A stretch of DNA of 64,000 nucleotides from positions 5,834,001-5,898,000 of the forward strand of contig WPIO01000009.1 in assembly GCA_009760855.2 (NCBI GenBank). The letters are read 5' to 3'. Source of the stretch: Cristatella mucedo (Eukaryota; Bryozoa; Phylactolaemata; Cristatellidae). Below, piece by piece: positions 49,851 to 57,623 of the stretch. The translations under genes were made by a program, and so were the position numbers. Numbering within the stretch: the stretch's first letter is position 1; each line of letters opens with the position of its first letter. Under the pieces are notes generated by a model that ran no database searches, was not told where the DNA came from, and saw only the letters and a program-made list of their open reading frames with translations.

Positions 49851-50855
49851 TACAAACAGGTACACAAAAACGGCAGCAAAAAAACTGAAACCACAACCAG
49901 CCATGCGAATGGCAAGAGTCACGATGTAAATGTATAGTTGGCGTAATAAAGCAGCCTCATGAGACACACACTAAGTATAATGCCAAGAATCAAACTTACC
50001 AATATTTACCTACAGCAGCAGCAGCCTTAAGCGGGGTTTAGCCGGTGAAACCTGCTTCCTACCGTCTTCATATCTACTTGAATTTTAGGTGCATACGTCA
50101 CCAATACTGGGGGCGGTCCGAATGGGAGACTTTATGCAGACGCTCGAAGCTAAACGTGGGATGAAAGGGAGGGAACGAAGAAGGAAGGAAGGGTGGAGGT
50201 AGAAAGAAAGAGAGGGACGGAGACATGAGGTGAGAGAACATGAGAGAAGAAAGAAGAGGAGATGGGAAGCAGAAAGAATGGGAGAAAGGAAGGGAGAGAG
50301 GGACTGTTGGAGGAAGAAAGTGCCCCAATGCTAACCGAACTACGGCAGCTACAACGACGGCGAGGTCTCACAAGGAGCCATATGGCTTTCAATGACAGAA
50401 TTTGGCTATCAGTTGAGTATCAACAGCTTCACCACGACCACTCGGCCAGCTATTCGTTAATAGCCCGCGCCGAGATGGATGCTGCCCAAATTCGGAGTCA
50501 GCAAACGACAGATCGCGGCAAGTAGGCTTCGAACACAATCTAGTGATGTCATCATGCAGCGCGGGGACAAAGTTTCAACAAAAATGTACAAGAAGATTTC
50601 ACGGATTAACTTTTGCATCGGTTAATCAGAACGTCTAAACCACGCTGACGGAGCGAAAGGTTCTGCTCTCGAGGAGAGGGGGCGAGCCACACCGGCTGTA
50701 CGTCGGCTGCTACATGCCACGGCGACAAGAGGCACACACGCAACACTATGAATCAAGGCTTTATGCAATTCTCCAGCGAACCGTAGGATATCGATTTCTT
50801 TTACCTGACTAACACGCAGTGGGAGGCTTTCGCTTTGATTAGAAGCACTGGCCAT
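20172..50855 (-). CDS. PEX2: Peroxin-2, RING E3 ubiquitin ligase of the peroxisomal import machinery
   Basis: PEX2 is a peroxisomal membrane protein that works with PEX10 and PEX12 as the ligase recycling the import receptor PEX5. Eight exons, read from high to low coordinates: 50805-50855, 42897-42974, 38356-38418, 38056-38259, 31656-31799, 29519-29566, 27345-27575, 20172-20306. All are multiples of three, so every intron is phase 0, each with GT donor and AG acceptor. The joined product is 317 residues (human 305). Family landmarks in order: [11 protein letters not shown] near the N-terminus, [49 protein letters not shown], then the RING CALC...CIHVYCYCC...CAVC. Introns reach about 8 kb and hold most of the window's repeats. 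I could not see a poly(A) signal or promoter. Without transcript data the exon ends are inferred from frame, splice signals and family alignment. Confidence 0.93.
20735..21150 (+). mobile_element. LINE-C 3' fragment
   Basis: Ends of the C-terminal ORF in several frames (TTCCACAACTCTTATGGAAC) and a tail GGAGATACATTAAATT with ACATT-type units. In PEX2 intron 7, antisense. Confidence 0.75.
21285..24655 (-). mobile_element. LINE-C, nearly full coding length (endonuclease + reverse transcriptase)
   Basis: CR1/L2-like non-LTR retrotransposon, 3.4 kb, in PEX2 intron 7 and in the same direction. The endonuclease part (24641-23691) has [31 protein letters not shown] and GDHDIDLV, with SDHCSASLF in a shifted frame (APE-type set). 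The RT part has [23 protein letters not shown] and [12 protein letters not shown]. The C-terminal part has [19 protein letters not shown] and [11 protein letters not shown]. Broken by several frameshifts and a TAA at 22413-22415 in place of Gln in the VPQGSVLGP motif, so not autonomous. Confidence 0.92.
24771..24866 (+). repeat. 18-bp minisatellite
   Basis: About five units of TAGCTATGTCTATGTCTC, itself built from a TATGTC 6-mer. Confidence 0.9.
25444..25560 (-). mobile_element. LINE-A 3' tail
   Basis: Inverted ATT-type run and CTTTCTAGGCACTTTACAAT. Confidence 0.75.
25752..26220 (+). mobile_element. LINE-A copy
   Basis: Last ~100 codons ([20 protein letters not shown]), a shortened 3' UTR with an internal deletion, hairpin and (ATT)n. 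Confidence 0.88.
26225..27085 (+). mobile_element. LINE-A/B-like copy, diverged
   Basis: [32 protein letters not shown] and [16 protein letters not shown] in shifting frames; a (GA)n tract (27001-27027) lies in its tail. Confidence 0.7.
27345..27575 (-). CDS. PEX2: PEX2 exon 7 (membrane segment and start of RING)
   Basis: 231 bp, acceptor CTTTTTCAG after a pyrimidine tract, donor GTAAGG. Encodes [15 protein letters not shown], an Ala/Ser-rich linker and the first RING ligands CALC...CIHVYCYCC. Confidence 0.92.
27868..28515 (-). mobile_element. LINE-A/B-like copy, diverged
   Basis: A short SINE/LINE tail (27868-27930), then TATTATTATAGATTTGTATT and a decayed ORF ([18 protein letters not shown]-like, [18 protein letters not shown]). 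Confidence 0.65.
28560..29320. other. PEX2 intron 6, nothing firm
   Basis: A possible LINE-C trace at 28600-28650; otherwise chance open frames. Confidence 0.35.
29519..29566 (-). CDS. PEX2: PEX2 exon 6 (48-bp micro-exon)
   Basis: 16 codons, [16 protein letters not shown], between acceptor TTTACAG and donor GTGAGT. Matches the FEYMNRELLWHGF stretch of the family and joins exons 5 and 7 in phase 0. Confidence 0.9.
29623..29979 (+). other. Unassigned 118-codon open frame in PEX2 intron 5
   Basis: Begins at a TTG rather than ATG and ends at TAA. It contains CISCKTMF and CPIQC near its end, which could be a metal site, but I recognise no family. Antisense to PEX2; possibly decayed mobile DNA. 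Confidence 0.2.
30000..30960. other. PEX2 intron 5, nothing recognised
   Basis: Short unassigned frames only. Confidence 0.35.
30965..31040 (+). mobile_element. LINE-A/B-like 3' tail
   Basis: TCTAGAAAGAGATTTGGTTC, GGGTGCTATACAAATA and ATT units. Confidence 0.65.
31656..31799 (-). CDS. PEX2: PEX2 exon 5
   Basis: 144 bp, acceptor TTCGTGCAG, donor GTGAGT. Encodes the hydrophobic [15 protein letters not shown] segment and [11 protein letters not shown], matching the LINFLIF..ER LLGIHSV region of the family. Confidence 0.92.
31960..32150 (-). mobile_element. LINE-A 3' end, diverged
   Basis: CTAAATCTCTTTCTGGGAAC, AGTGTCAGCAGGCATAAGCA. Confidence 0.65.
32172..32520 (-). mobile_element. LINE-C 3' fragment
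   Basis: TAATGTAATGTATCTCTGTC tail, then TTGTATAGCGCACTCACAGC to GTTCCGCAGTCTAGGACC. Confidence 0.85.
32575..32700 (+). mobile_element. SINE-2 copy
   Basis: GGTTGTGGGTTCGAGTCCTG and CACTGCAGCAGTGGTGATAG. Confidence 0.7.
32712..33740 (+). mobile_element. SINE-2 split by a LINE-A
   Basis: Head and hairpin to 32850 (ending CACTATACAAA), then LINE-A, then TATACCAAAAGAAGCTGTTA from about 33638. The repeated TATAC(A/C)AAA suggests a target duplication. A second SINE-2 end follows at 33670-33740. Confidence 0.8.
32851..33637 (+). mobile_element. LINE-A inserted in SINE-2
   Basis: ORF C-terminus from [19 protein letters not shown] to RTSPDH, one frameshift before the end, then full 3' UTR, hairpin and ATT run. 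Confidence 0.9.
33745..35100. other. PEX2 intron 4, nothing recognised
   Basis: Homopolymer G run near 34828; short chance frames. Confidence 0.35.
35126..36277. mobile_element. Possible Tc1/mariner-type element, termini only
   Basis: TACAGTGTTGATCAACAATA on the left and GGGCCAGCACTGTA on the right form imperfect inverted ends next to TA, about 1.15 kb apart. No transposase motif is readable inside. Confidence 0.35.
36313..36430 (+). repeat. (AT)n then (GT)n microsatellite
   Basis: AT units with AC breaks to 36366, then about 29 GT or GTGCGT units. Confidence 0.95.
36870..37450 (-). pseudogene. Tc1/mariner transposase remnant
   Basis: Minus-strand readings in shifting frames follow the Tc1 order: [78 protein letters not shown]. 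These include the second catalytic Asp region and the C-terminal Glu region of the DDE domain. Frameshifts and stops make it dead. It lies in PEX2 intron 4 in the same direction. Confidence 0.8.
37455..38050. other. PEX2 intron 4 next to exon 4, nothing recognised
   Basis: An open frame runs back from exon 4 through its donor; it is not coding by family comparison. Confidence 0.4.
38056..38259 (-). CDS. PEX2: PEX2 exon 4
   Basis: 204 bp, acceptor GTGTTGCAG, donor GTAGGC. Carries [15 protein letters not shown] and the CTI..W..ER segment that precedes the membrane region. Intron 3 is only 96 bp. Confidence 0.92.
38356..38418 (-). CDS. PEX2: PEX2 exon 3
   Basis: 63 bp, acceptor TTCCTTCAG, donor GTAAGC. 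Encodes [20 protein letters not shown] and a final Lys; the YEPEV block is diagnostic for PEX2. Confidence 0.92.
38720..38796 (+). repeat. (GA)n microsatellite
   Basis: About 38 GA units, followed by a diverged purine tract. Confidence 0.97.
39255..39415 (-). mobile_element. SINE-1 copy
   Basis: TATATAATTCATTTTTATAG tail, GGGGCTCGAGCCCATGAC box B, AACCACTGGGCGAAACCAGC head. Confidence 0.85.
39420..40160. other. PEX2 intron 2, nothing recognised
   Basis: No element or coding frame that I can assign. Confidence 0.35.
40165..40315 (-). mobile_element. SINE-1 copy
   Basis: Complete: TAATTCATTTGTATAGCGCC tail to CCGCTGGACCAAACCAG head. Confidence 0.9.
40320..41740. other. PEX2 intron 2, nothing recognised
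   Basis: A 70-codon minus frame at 40907-40695 is discussed among the rejected items. Confidence 0.35.
41745..42700 (-). mobile_element. LINE-B copy
   Basis: Same 3' UTR as the copy at 8416 and a decayed ORF ([32 protein letters not shown]). Confidence 0.75.
42897..42974 (-). CDS. PEX2: PEX2 exon 2
   Basis: 78 bp, acceptor TGTTACAG, donor GTAAAA. Encodes [18 protein letters not shown] and IFKYFK, matching the conserved N-terminal LDAxELxxxL block of PEX2. It lies 0.2 kb from a LINE-B copy. Confidence 0.88.
43395..43860 (-). mobile_element. LINE-A 3' end
   Basis: Inverted tail, 3' UTR and ORF end; a second scrap of the same boundary (GACGAATCACAGGGACCCAC) repeats at 43831. Confidence 0.85.
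43935..47365 (+). mobile_element. LINE-A split by LINE-C
   Basis: ORF part 43935-44295 ([20 protein letters not shown]) stops at CCTGGAACTC; the rest, ACTCCCGACTTTCG..., 3' UTR, hairpin and ATT run, resumes at 47053. AACTC is present on both sides of the insertion. Confidence 0.85.
44296..47052 (+). mobile_element. LINE-C, rearranged copy with duplicated RT segment
   Basis: Starts at the endonuclease end ([20 protein letters not shown]), loses about 0.5 kb near 44785, reads RT to GIPQGSVLS (45185), then steps back to [15 protein letters not shown] and reads RT again. The second pass has TAA at 45912-45914 in VPQGSVLGP, then [11 protein letters not shown] and a 309-codon C-terminal frame. The tail is GGAGATACATTTCATTACAT. 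Antisense in PEX2 intron 1. Confidence 0.9.
47366..47480 (-). mobile_element. LINE-A/B-like ORF scrap
   Basis: AGACCCTATCTCCAAAAGAT corresponds to the [12 protein letters not shown] region inverted. Confidence 0.5.
47485..48540. other. PEX2 intron 1, nothing recognised
   Basis: No feature I can assign. Confidence 0.35.
48545..49420 (-). mobile_element. LINE-A/B-like copy reaching into RT
   Basis: Inverted tail at 48545-48650, an (AT)n tract at 48667-48700, the [16 protein letters not shown] region, then RT readings equivalent to [10 protein letters not shown] and GAPQGSVLG near 49260-49370. Many lesions. Confidence 0.65.
49425..49785. other. PEX2 intron 1, nothing recognised
   Basis: No feature I can assign. 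Confidence 0.35.
49786..49850 (+). repeat. (CA)n microsatellite
   Basis: Interrupted CA tract, about 25 units. Confidence 0.95.
50140..50325 (+). repeat. Polypurine tract
   Basis: Mostly GGAA, GAAG and GAGA units over about 180 bp. Confidence 0.8.
50805..50855 (-). CDS. PEX2: PEX2 exon 1 (start codon)
   Basis: ATG at 50855-50853; an upstream in-frame GTG exists, but ATG gives the family-like start. Encodes [17 protein letters not shown] and ends at donor GTAAAA. The frame stays open into the intron, but the family sequence continues with LDA, found in exon 2. Confidence 0.85.
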
Positions 50856-50859
50856 GACC

Positions 50860-51260
50860 ACGGAGAGCCGGGCCAGCGGCCTTCACCTCTCACAGCGAGT
50901 CCATTAGATCGTGAACATTGAGGCGCGACATACTTGGGGAAAAGGGAAAAACGTTCAGTTAAAAACTTTGCAGATTCACGTACTACCTGTCAGCCCTAAA
51001 CTTAAAAATTCAATGAAACGTTTTAGAGCACAATATTTCACAGGAAAATGGAGGTAAGACCCTTCAGGGGCAACGTTGCTCCAGCGTAGCCTCTTCCCGA
51101 GATGCGCTTTTCTGAAATAATGCTTTTAAGATCTATACAGAGCAATAAATTGTACTGCAAAAGCTATTTCAACCAGGAAGGCAGCAGTATCCGCTTTAAG
51201 ACATTAGTGGCTTTATGCCGCGATGACATTTTCTCTGATCTGGTATAGTTTGGATATCAA
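50860..51260. promoter_or_regulatory. Upstream region of PEX2
   Basis: Presumed promoter side; moderately GC-rich only next to exon 1. No TATA box seen. Confidence 0.35.
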
Positions 51261-51264
51261 CACC

Positions 51265-51430
51265 TAATAATGGTTTGGCCCAGAGGTTAAAGTGCTCGCC
51301 TTAAACGACGGAGGTCAAAGTTAGTGCATTTGAAAACCTAAGTCGCGGGTTCAAGCCCTGTAACATATGCGAAGCGCCCCTGGATAGAGATTAAGTTCTT
51401 TCAGGGTGCTACACAAGTGAATTATATCTA
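51265..51430 (+). mobile_element. SINE-1 copy, diverged
   Basis: ATGGTTTGGCCCAGAGGTTA, CGCGGGTTCAAGCCCTGT and tail ACACAAGTGAATTATAT; a 25-bp insert in the head. Confidence 0.8.
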
Positions 51431-51439
51431 TTTATATTT

Positions 51440-52190
51440 ATTTAAATTAATAATTCAAGACTGATCAAAGAGCAACTAGCTGTGAGTGCCACAATGCAAC
51501 GGTCCCATTTTCGAGGCATATTGGGTACGTAGCAGTTCGTGCTAACCGTCGGATCAGGGCTCCAGCAGCTGGTCAAGAGTGCTTGCACGTGTACAGGAAG
51601 TGCTATTCCGAAAAACATTTTCATGCGAAGTGCATTCAAGCGATTCTCGATGGGGAAAACGGACTGGCAAATTTGAAACTGGAAATTTTTGGTATAGTGG
51701 CAGATAGACAGACCTAGCGTGTGAGTTTTTGAACGATAGAACGACATTGCAGATCACGATTCTTGTGTAACACGACCGGCAGCCTGCGCATGGGGTGCCG
51801 AAGTGCCAACTTGACGGTGCCGATACTACTACCCCCTTTCTAAAAACGTCATACCAAAGCATTTGCCTCTAGCCTGGAACCTCTGCGCCGCTCCTGCTTC
51901 GGGTAGCAGGCAGCGCCACCGCCAACAGCAGCGCCGGTCGTGCGACCAATGGCACCGCTTGCTGTGGACTTCCTGCCGATCGGCACCAATATCCTCCTTT
52001 CTCCTCGAGCGCAGATGGATCTACTACGACAGCCTTCGACCCCACCCCACCCCCCCCCCGCTCTCCACATACTGTCCATGCAAGCTCCGTGAGTCGCATC
52101 CACTGCATCGCAGCTCTGCATCTCCGTCCGTCCGTAGGTACACACTGAGCACATTCTTCACGAAACCTTTCAAGCACTGGGCTTTTGTCT
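51440..52190. other. Intergenic, partly GC-rich
   Basis: Open frames on both strands at 51850-52190 follow base composition; no family recognised. Confidence 0.35.
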
Positions 52191-52194
52191 GCCA

Positions 52195-52560
52195 CACACT
52201 TGAATGGAAGCTAGTGCAGGTCGGTGAGATGTGGTGTGATGTGGCGACTCTGACGTTCACGGCAGATAAGCATAGCTGCAGGGTTTTGTACCAACTGCAA
52301 GCTCCTGATTGAACAGGCCGGTAGACCAGCAAGCAGTGAGCTACAGAAGTCAAGATGGGATGTCATAAATGCAAGGACCAATATAGGTGTGGTATCTCTA
52401 TCTACAAAAGCCAGAATTCTAGCAATGTTATGTAGCTGAAAGTAGGCAGACTTGATTGTAGAGCTGATGTAATCGTCTAATGAAAGGTCACTTTGGAATA
52501 GAACACCTAGATTACATGCAGATTCAACAGGAGGTCCTTCGCTAGGCAACTATCCGCTAC
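52195..52560 (-). mobile_element. LINE-A ORF fragment
   Basis: [32 protein letters not shown] and [18 protein letters not shown]; lacks the 3' end. Confidence 0.85.
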
Positions 52561-52779
52561 TTCAATTCGCTGTTGGCAGACGAGCATCAATGCACTAAAG
52601 TCCAATGAAGTGAAACAGCTTAAAATGCACAATGACTGCTTTGAATTTCGTTTGATGTTTGCACTGCCCTAGGGCATATAGAGAAATATAAAGAGTGGGA
52701 GAAAAACGCACGTACGCACGCAGATGGGAGAGGTGAGCATGAAAAAGAGCAAAAGATATGGAGACAGTGATACAGGCAG

Positions 52780-52920
52780 AAAGAGAGAGAGAGAGAGAGA
52801 CAGAGAGAGAGCGAGCGAGAGACACACAGAGAGAGACAGAGAGACAGAGGGAGACAGAGACAGAGGCAGAAAGACAGGAAGAGGGAGGGAAACAGAAAGA
52901 GAAATAGCTAAAAAGAGATC
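52780..52920 (+). repeat. GA/GACA-rich tract
   Basis: Interrupted GAGA and GACAGA units; produces Arg/Glu and Leu/Ser open frames that are not genes. Confidence 0.9.
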
Positions 52921-53309
52921 GTGAAAAATAAAGTGAAACATGAAAGAGCAAAAATGAAGGAGAGTGGAAATTTTGCAGGCTGATTCGCACAGCTGTACAC
53001 TAGCAACTTGTCTGTACTGTGAGCAGAACGAGCGGTTAAAACAGTATCACAGTGGCCCTGGACCATCTGGGTGTGTGTGCTAAAAAACATTATTGTAAGG
53101 CGAGACATTAATGAACAGCTTTTTCTGCTTGAACTTACATAATTTTGTTTGGCCAGTGAGTTATTCTCTTTTCTACTTGTTTTTTATTGCAACAGTTTGT
53201 ATGACTATTATCGATGGTAGTCTCAGGTGGGCTCTCCGCTACCATCCAATATCTAATATTGTCTTAGACCCAAGATGCAGCACCTGAAAGTATGGCTCAA
53301 AGCGTGTTA

Positions 53310-53365
53310 GAAAAAGGCTGGCTGATTTAATAGCCTCATTTGTATAGCGGTAAAAGAGCCTTAAC
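53310..53365 (-). mobile_element. SINE-2 end fragment
   Basis: GCTGATTTAATAGCCTCATT and TATAGCGGTAAAAGAGCC. Confidence 0.6.
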
Positions 53366-53451
53366 GGCGATCGCTACCGATTGTACTGGAAAAAACTGAA
53401 TCGACAAGTGCAGCACTCACATCCACCACCTGCCGGCAGCCGAATTTGAGA

Positions 53452-53679
53452 TCAGAGAAAAACCAACGTGCGTTTTAATATTTTTTCCACTTGAGCTGAT
53501 GTGCTCTCGAATTCGTTGACGGAGTAAATTTGGTGGGCAAAGTTCTTGAAAACTTCAAGAGCGTCTGGGTCTTCGTCAAGAACGTAATGTGCTCGCTCTT
53601 CACGACGCCCTAAATCCATCCTGTTACATAAAAGTAAACGTTTAAGCAGTCTCACACCAAAAGATCGAACCGACATCAT
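53452..53679 (-). CDS. Unassigned 75-codon open frame, possible exon
   Basis: I do not recognise it. It starts at an ATG with an in-frame TAA 15 bp upstream. An acceptor-like pyrimidine stretch, TTTACTTTTATGTAACAG, would instead start an exon at MDLGRREERAHY. The product is balanced and helix-forming (DPDALEVFKNFAHQIYSVNE), unlike the low-complexity frames nearby. No good donor is seen at its end. It could be a small gene, an exon of an unseen gene, or part of an old mobile element. Confidence 0.3.
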   Translation of the reverse strand: MMSVRSFGVRLLKRLLLCNRMDLGRREERAHYVLDEDPDALEVFKNFAHQIYSVNEFESTSAQVEKILKRTLVFL

Positions 53680-53739
53680 TGCAGGCGATTAATCAAAAAT
53701 CGCAGGAAGTCTTGCATGAGCTAGTAGTGGCCGTGGTGA

Positions 53740-54350
53740 CCGAGACTTGTCTGTCTTGAGCGCCGCAGTTGCCACATCACACCACTTCTCGCCGACCTGC
53801 ACTGGCTACCGGTCAAGCAACGGATTGACTTCAAGGTTTTATCGCTCACGTTTAGGTCACTTCATTCTTTGGCTCCAGCCTATCTCTCAGATCTACTCCC
53901 CCACCAGGCCAAGCATCGTACCACCTGCTTTTCGGAATCCAGCAGTTTACCAATAACTCGTACAAACCTCAAACCCTTTGGAGACCGTGCATTTAGCTCG
54001 TATGCTCCCAAAGCCTGAAACTCCCTCCCGACTTGCGTCAGAACATCCCCTGACTTGACCACATTTAAAAAGAACTTAAAAACACACCTATTTATCACAG
54101 CATTTAGTGGGTCCCCGTGATTCGTCCTTCATGTGCTTATGAGTGCTGACACTGTGCATGCTGCCACTAACCACATTTGCATGCTGACCGTGTGCATGTC
54201 ACCCCTAACCATGTTATTCATGTTGTTTATCAAGCATAATATTACTCACCTTTTAATTGCATTTTCCTTTGCAGAAAATGTAAAGCGCCTAGAAAGAGAT
54301 TGAGTTCTCTGAGGGCGCTTTATCAAGTGCATTATTATGGTTATTATTAT
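53740..54350 (+). mobile_element. LINE-A copy
   Basis: ORF end ([11 protein letters not shown]-like with one lesion), full 3' UTR, hairpin and ATT run. Confidence 0.9.
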
Positions 54351-54489
54351 TATCCTAGTCCGGGCGAAGCTGCAGTTTATTATTGGGTCCGCTGTTCTCA
54401 TTTGGCCTTTTCCGTCAAATTAGAACGCTGTCACAGTACAGCGTAACCAACACCTCCTATTTCGATACTTGGTCAGTAATCAATAAGAA

Positions 54490-54625
54490 AATATATAATT
54501 CATTTGTATAGCGCACAAAGAGAACTTATCTGTATTCAGGCGCTTCATATGTACCGCGGGACTCGAGCCAAAGACCTCGGCCAGACCTCGATCAGGGCGA
54601 GCACCTTATTGACTGGGCCAGTGAT
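54490..54625 (-). mobile_element. SINE-1 copy
   Basis: ATATAATTCATTTGTATAGC tail and GGGACTCGAGCCAAAGACCT box B. Confidence 0.8.
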
Positions 54626-54689
54626 CTGCCTGTCAGTTAGCAGTACCGTTAGCAGTACAGACGTAGCTCTCATGAGGCAAAATATATCG

Positions 54690-54855
54690 CGTGACGCTAA
54701 GCGATTAAGGATGTGTTTTTTTAGGTATGGGGGCTTTGACTTGTCACGCCCCGCAACCGATACACGCGAACCGCATACGTTCGAGCATGGCGCTGCTTCC
54801 GGGCTTCCATTAATCGCGTTTCGAGACGCGTGTTTTTTTAGGTATGGGGGGCTCG
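54690..54855. repeat. Imperfect direct repeat about 118 bp apart
   Basis: GTGTTTTTTTAGGTATGGGG occurs at 54714 and again at 54830, each after a CG-rich GCGT...CG stretch. Confidence 0.7.
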
Positions 54856-55290
54856 CTCCACTAGTTTTCGTAACCGGTTTTTGTGTGGACTTCGCCGGTT
54901 AATGCGGGCAGCATTTCTTTTGTGGAAAATACTTCAGATCCGGAGCTGCTACACCATTTCAATAAAACGTGGCCACATCCCGAGGTCAGGACAGTTGGAG
55001 CTTGAAGTTGAATGATCTCGGTCGGTCGTCGTTCACTCGGTAAGCGCCTGCTGTCAGCTCAGACGCTACCGCCGAGTTACACGAGCAGCGGCTTAAGTGC
55101 GGCTCTGGTCAGCAGCATTTTGACGACGGGGGAGGTTCGTACCGGAGACCCACCAGACACTCAGTCTGCCAGAGCCTTCTGGGCGGAACGCACTATCGTC
55201 TGGTATTTTGCCTGACCTTGAAGTCAAGACTTCGAAGGGCCACGGCACAGGCTTCGTGCTTTAAAGACGGCGCCAGCTAAACCAGCCGGA

Positions 55291-55599
55291 TTATGGCGAA
55301 TGATTGCCGTATTTTACCGTGCATAATCTTCCCGATGTATTGGCCCTCCAAATTGTTGAACCATTTTTTGGCAGATATATAATTGAATGAACTGAATAAT
55401 ATAAAGACTCATAATAATCACTCGTGTCACTATCACTATCCGTTGCATCAGAAATGATGATACCCTCTCCTCTTTCCTCGTTAATTTTGCAGGCTTGAAA
55501 ATTGGTGAAAACTCCGTTATCATCAAGGTCACCATCACTCTCTTCGTAGACAGTGTCGTCTTCCGTTTCACCCGTTGCATTGGAAATGCTGCACTTCTT
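55291..55599 (-). pseudogene. Acidic open frame without a start codon, possible transposase fragment
   Basis: A stop-to-stop frame of about 102 codons lacking an early ATG. It is rich in Asp, Glu and Ser (ETEDDTVYEESDGDLDDN, SDATDSDSDTSDYYES). Such acidic N-terminal regions occur in piggyBac-like transposases, but no catalytic motif is visible, so the origin is open. Confidence 0.3.
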
Positions 55600-55604
55600 T
55601 CAAC

Positions 55605-56335
55605 CTTTTGATAAACAAGCCTATCGAGCAAGTTTTGGCAACACGTTAATCTTTGTATAGTGACATTTAAAGCAGGTACGTTGTTTAACGCAATATAAAA
55701 GCATAAAAAGTAACATCCATGTAAAGGCGTCCTCTCCGTTATCTGACCCCAAATTTAAAAAAAAGGGGACATGTACATGGTAAAATGTGTTACTTGCTTC
55801 TGATCTTCTCTCATATCTTCTTAAAATTCAGTTACACGCTGGGTTTCGGCATAACTCTGTGTACGTGAATCGTGTTGGCCATCAAATATCGTACACCGAA
55901 AGTCGCTTTGATTGTGAGAATTGCCGAGAAAAAAAATTCAGAGAGCCTTTCAGAGAACATCATGCTGTCAGTTTATACCAAGTCCGTAGCTTTGGGGTAT
56001 GGGTACTGAAGGCACGGTCGAAGGCCAAATAATTCGAGGTAGAGCCAGACAAACCGATTCAGAGCTGAGCAGCTGCCAGCCGGAAAGCTTGATTAGGAAG
56101 TATTTTAGATAGCCAGACTGGAGAAAGAGCACGCAAGAACGTTAGAAGTTAGTGACAGATCCCCGGAATCGGTACGTCCGCGCTCTGCGGGGTTGGTTAT
56201 TGGATAGGTAAAGTTATTAGGTAAGGTTATTGGTGGCGTAATAAAATCTGGCTTCAGTTGGGAATGCTGGTTTCCTACTAGAAATACCGAGTGCCTTCTG
56301 TAAGTAGCTTAGCAATCAAGTTGTCTGACTAAAAC
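55605..56335. other. Intergenic, nothing recognised
   Basis: Short frames only. Confidence 0.35.
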
Positions 56336-56338
56336 ACT

Positions 56339-56535
<197 letters not shown>

Positions 56536-56559
56536 CCTCTCTCCATCGAGATGATTCAA

Positions 56560-57450
56560 GTGCGCACAAAGTAGGTGCCTGCCATCGGCACAGCCTGCAA
56601 TAACAGCTTGGAAGAAATGACAAGCAAGCTCGGCGAGATCAACAACGACATCATGCCTGCCAACTTCTTTATTCATGCATCATTAGCACGTGACGACTAT
56701 TCTGAGTCAGTTCGCTCACACGGGCATCATGATTACCGAGAACATTCATTCACAATCGCACTCCTTTAATCTTGATGGAATATCGACCAGAAATGAAAAT
56801 TAATAATTATCGCCAGCGTTTGACTTCCGCATGTCGGCACAGATTGCTGCTGAGTACGATCAACTTTACTCCTGTGAGTAGAAGCTTTGCCCGACGGATC
56901 TTCGTCCGTCCATTCCCGGTGGAGAGCGAAGACGTTGCTTCACTAGTACTTGAGCTACACAACTGGCTCCTCATCATTGGCCGCGTGGCTTTATCCCCGG
57001 CCTTTCTGCGCGACTATCGCGTTTCCGTGAGTTATTTCGCTTTGATTCCGAGCACCATTTTAAGCCCTCCCTCACACCGCCCGCTATCGAATGCGCGGCA
57101 GACGACGGGGCATACTTGGCTGCCCTAGACACATTAGCGTCATATAATCACACAGAAATGGCTGATAAAGTGACGATGATAAAAAATTATCTCGCCTCTC
57201 ACCCTGTTGCCACTCGTCTCTTCGACACAGCCTGCCATCTCAATAGCCATCAGTCGGCCGCGCCCCCTCTGAGGCTGACCGGATATTGTCTTGTTTCTAT
57301 GGCTGCACCAGCAGTCCGGGTGGGCTTGATCAGCATTTCAAGCCTGCATGTGAATTATCACATTTTTAAATATAACATTCCTATTCTTCAATATGATATA
57401 AAATAGCTATTTTCATTTTACTTGAGCCTACTCAAAAACCTGCAGCACAC
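56560..57450. other. Upstream of rootletin, nothing firm
   Basis: Open frames at 56772-57128 and 57116-57406 have no family I recognise; likely promoter-proximal sequence. Confidence 0.35.
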
Positions 57451-57581
57451 CCGCAGGATCTGTAGCTGGCAGCGGGTCACGCAGCCTCGTCTCCGCATTC
57501 GAGACCGGCCGGCGCTGGCGAGCAGTTCGATCGTGGACCGCTACTGCTGCAAAGGGCACCTGCGGTCGACCGCGAATCCCA

Positions 57582-57623
57582 ATGAATAAGGAAGAAGATC
57601 AACCACTGGAAAAAGTTATACAA
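57582..57623 (+). CDS. CROCC: Rootletin exon 1
   Basis: 14 codons, MNKEEDQPLEKVIQ, followed by GTGAGT. The frame is open upstream, but this ATG gives a start close to the family's. The exon sits at the left edge of the GC-rich block. Confidence 0.78.
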
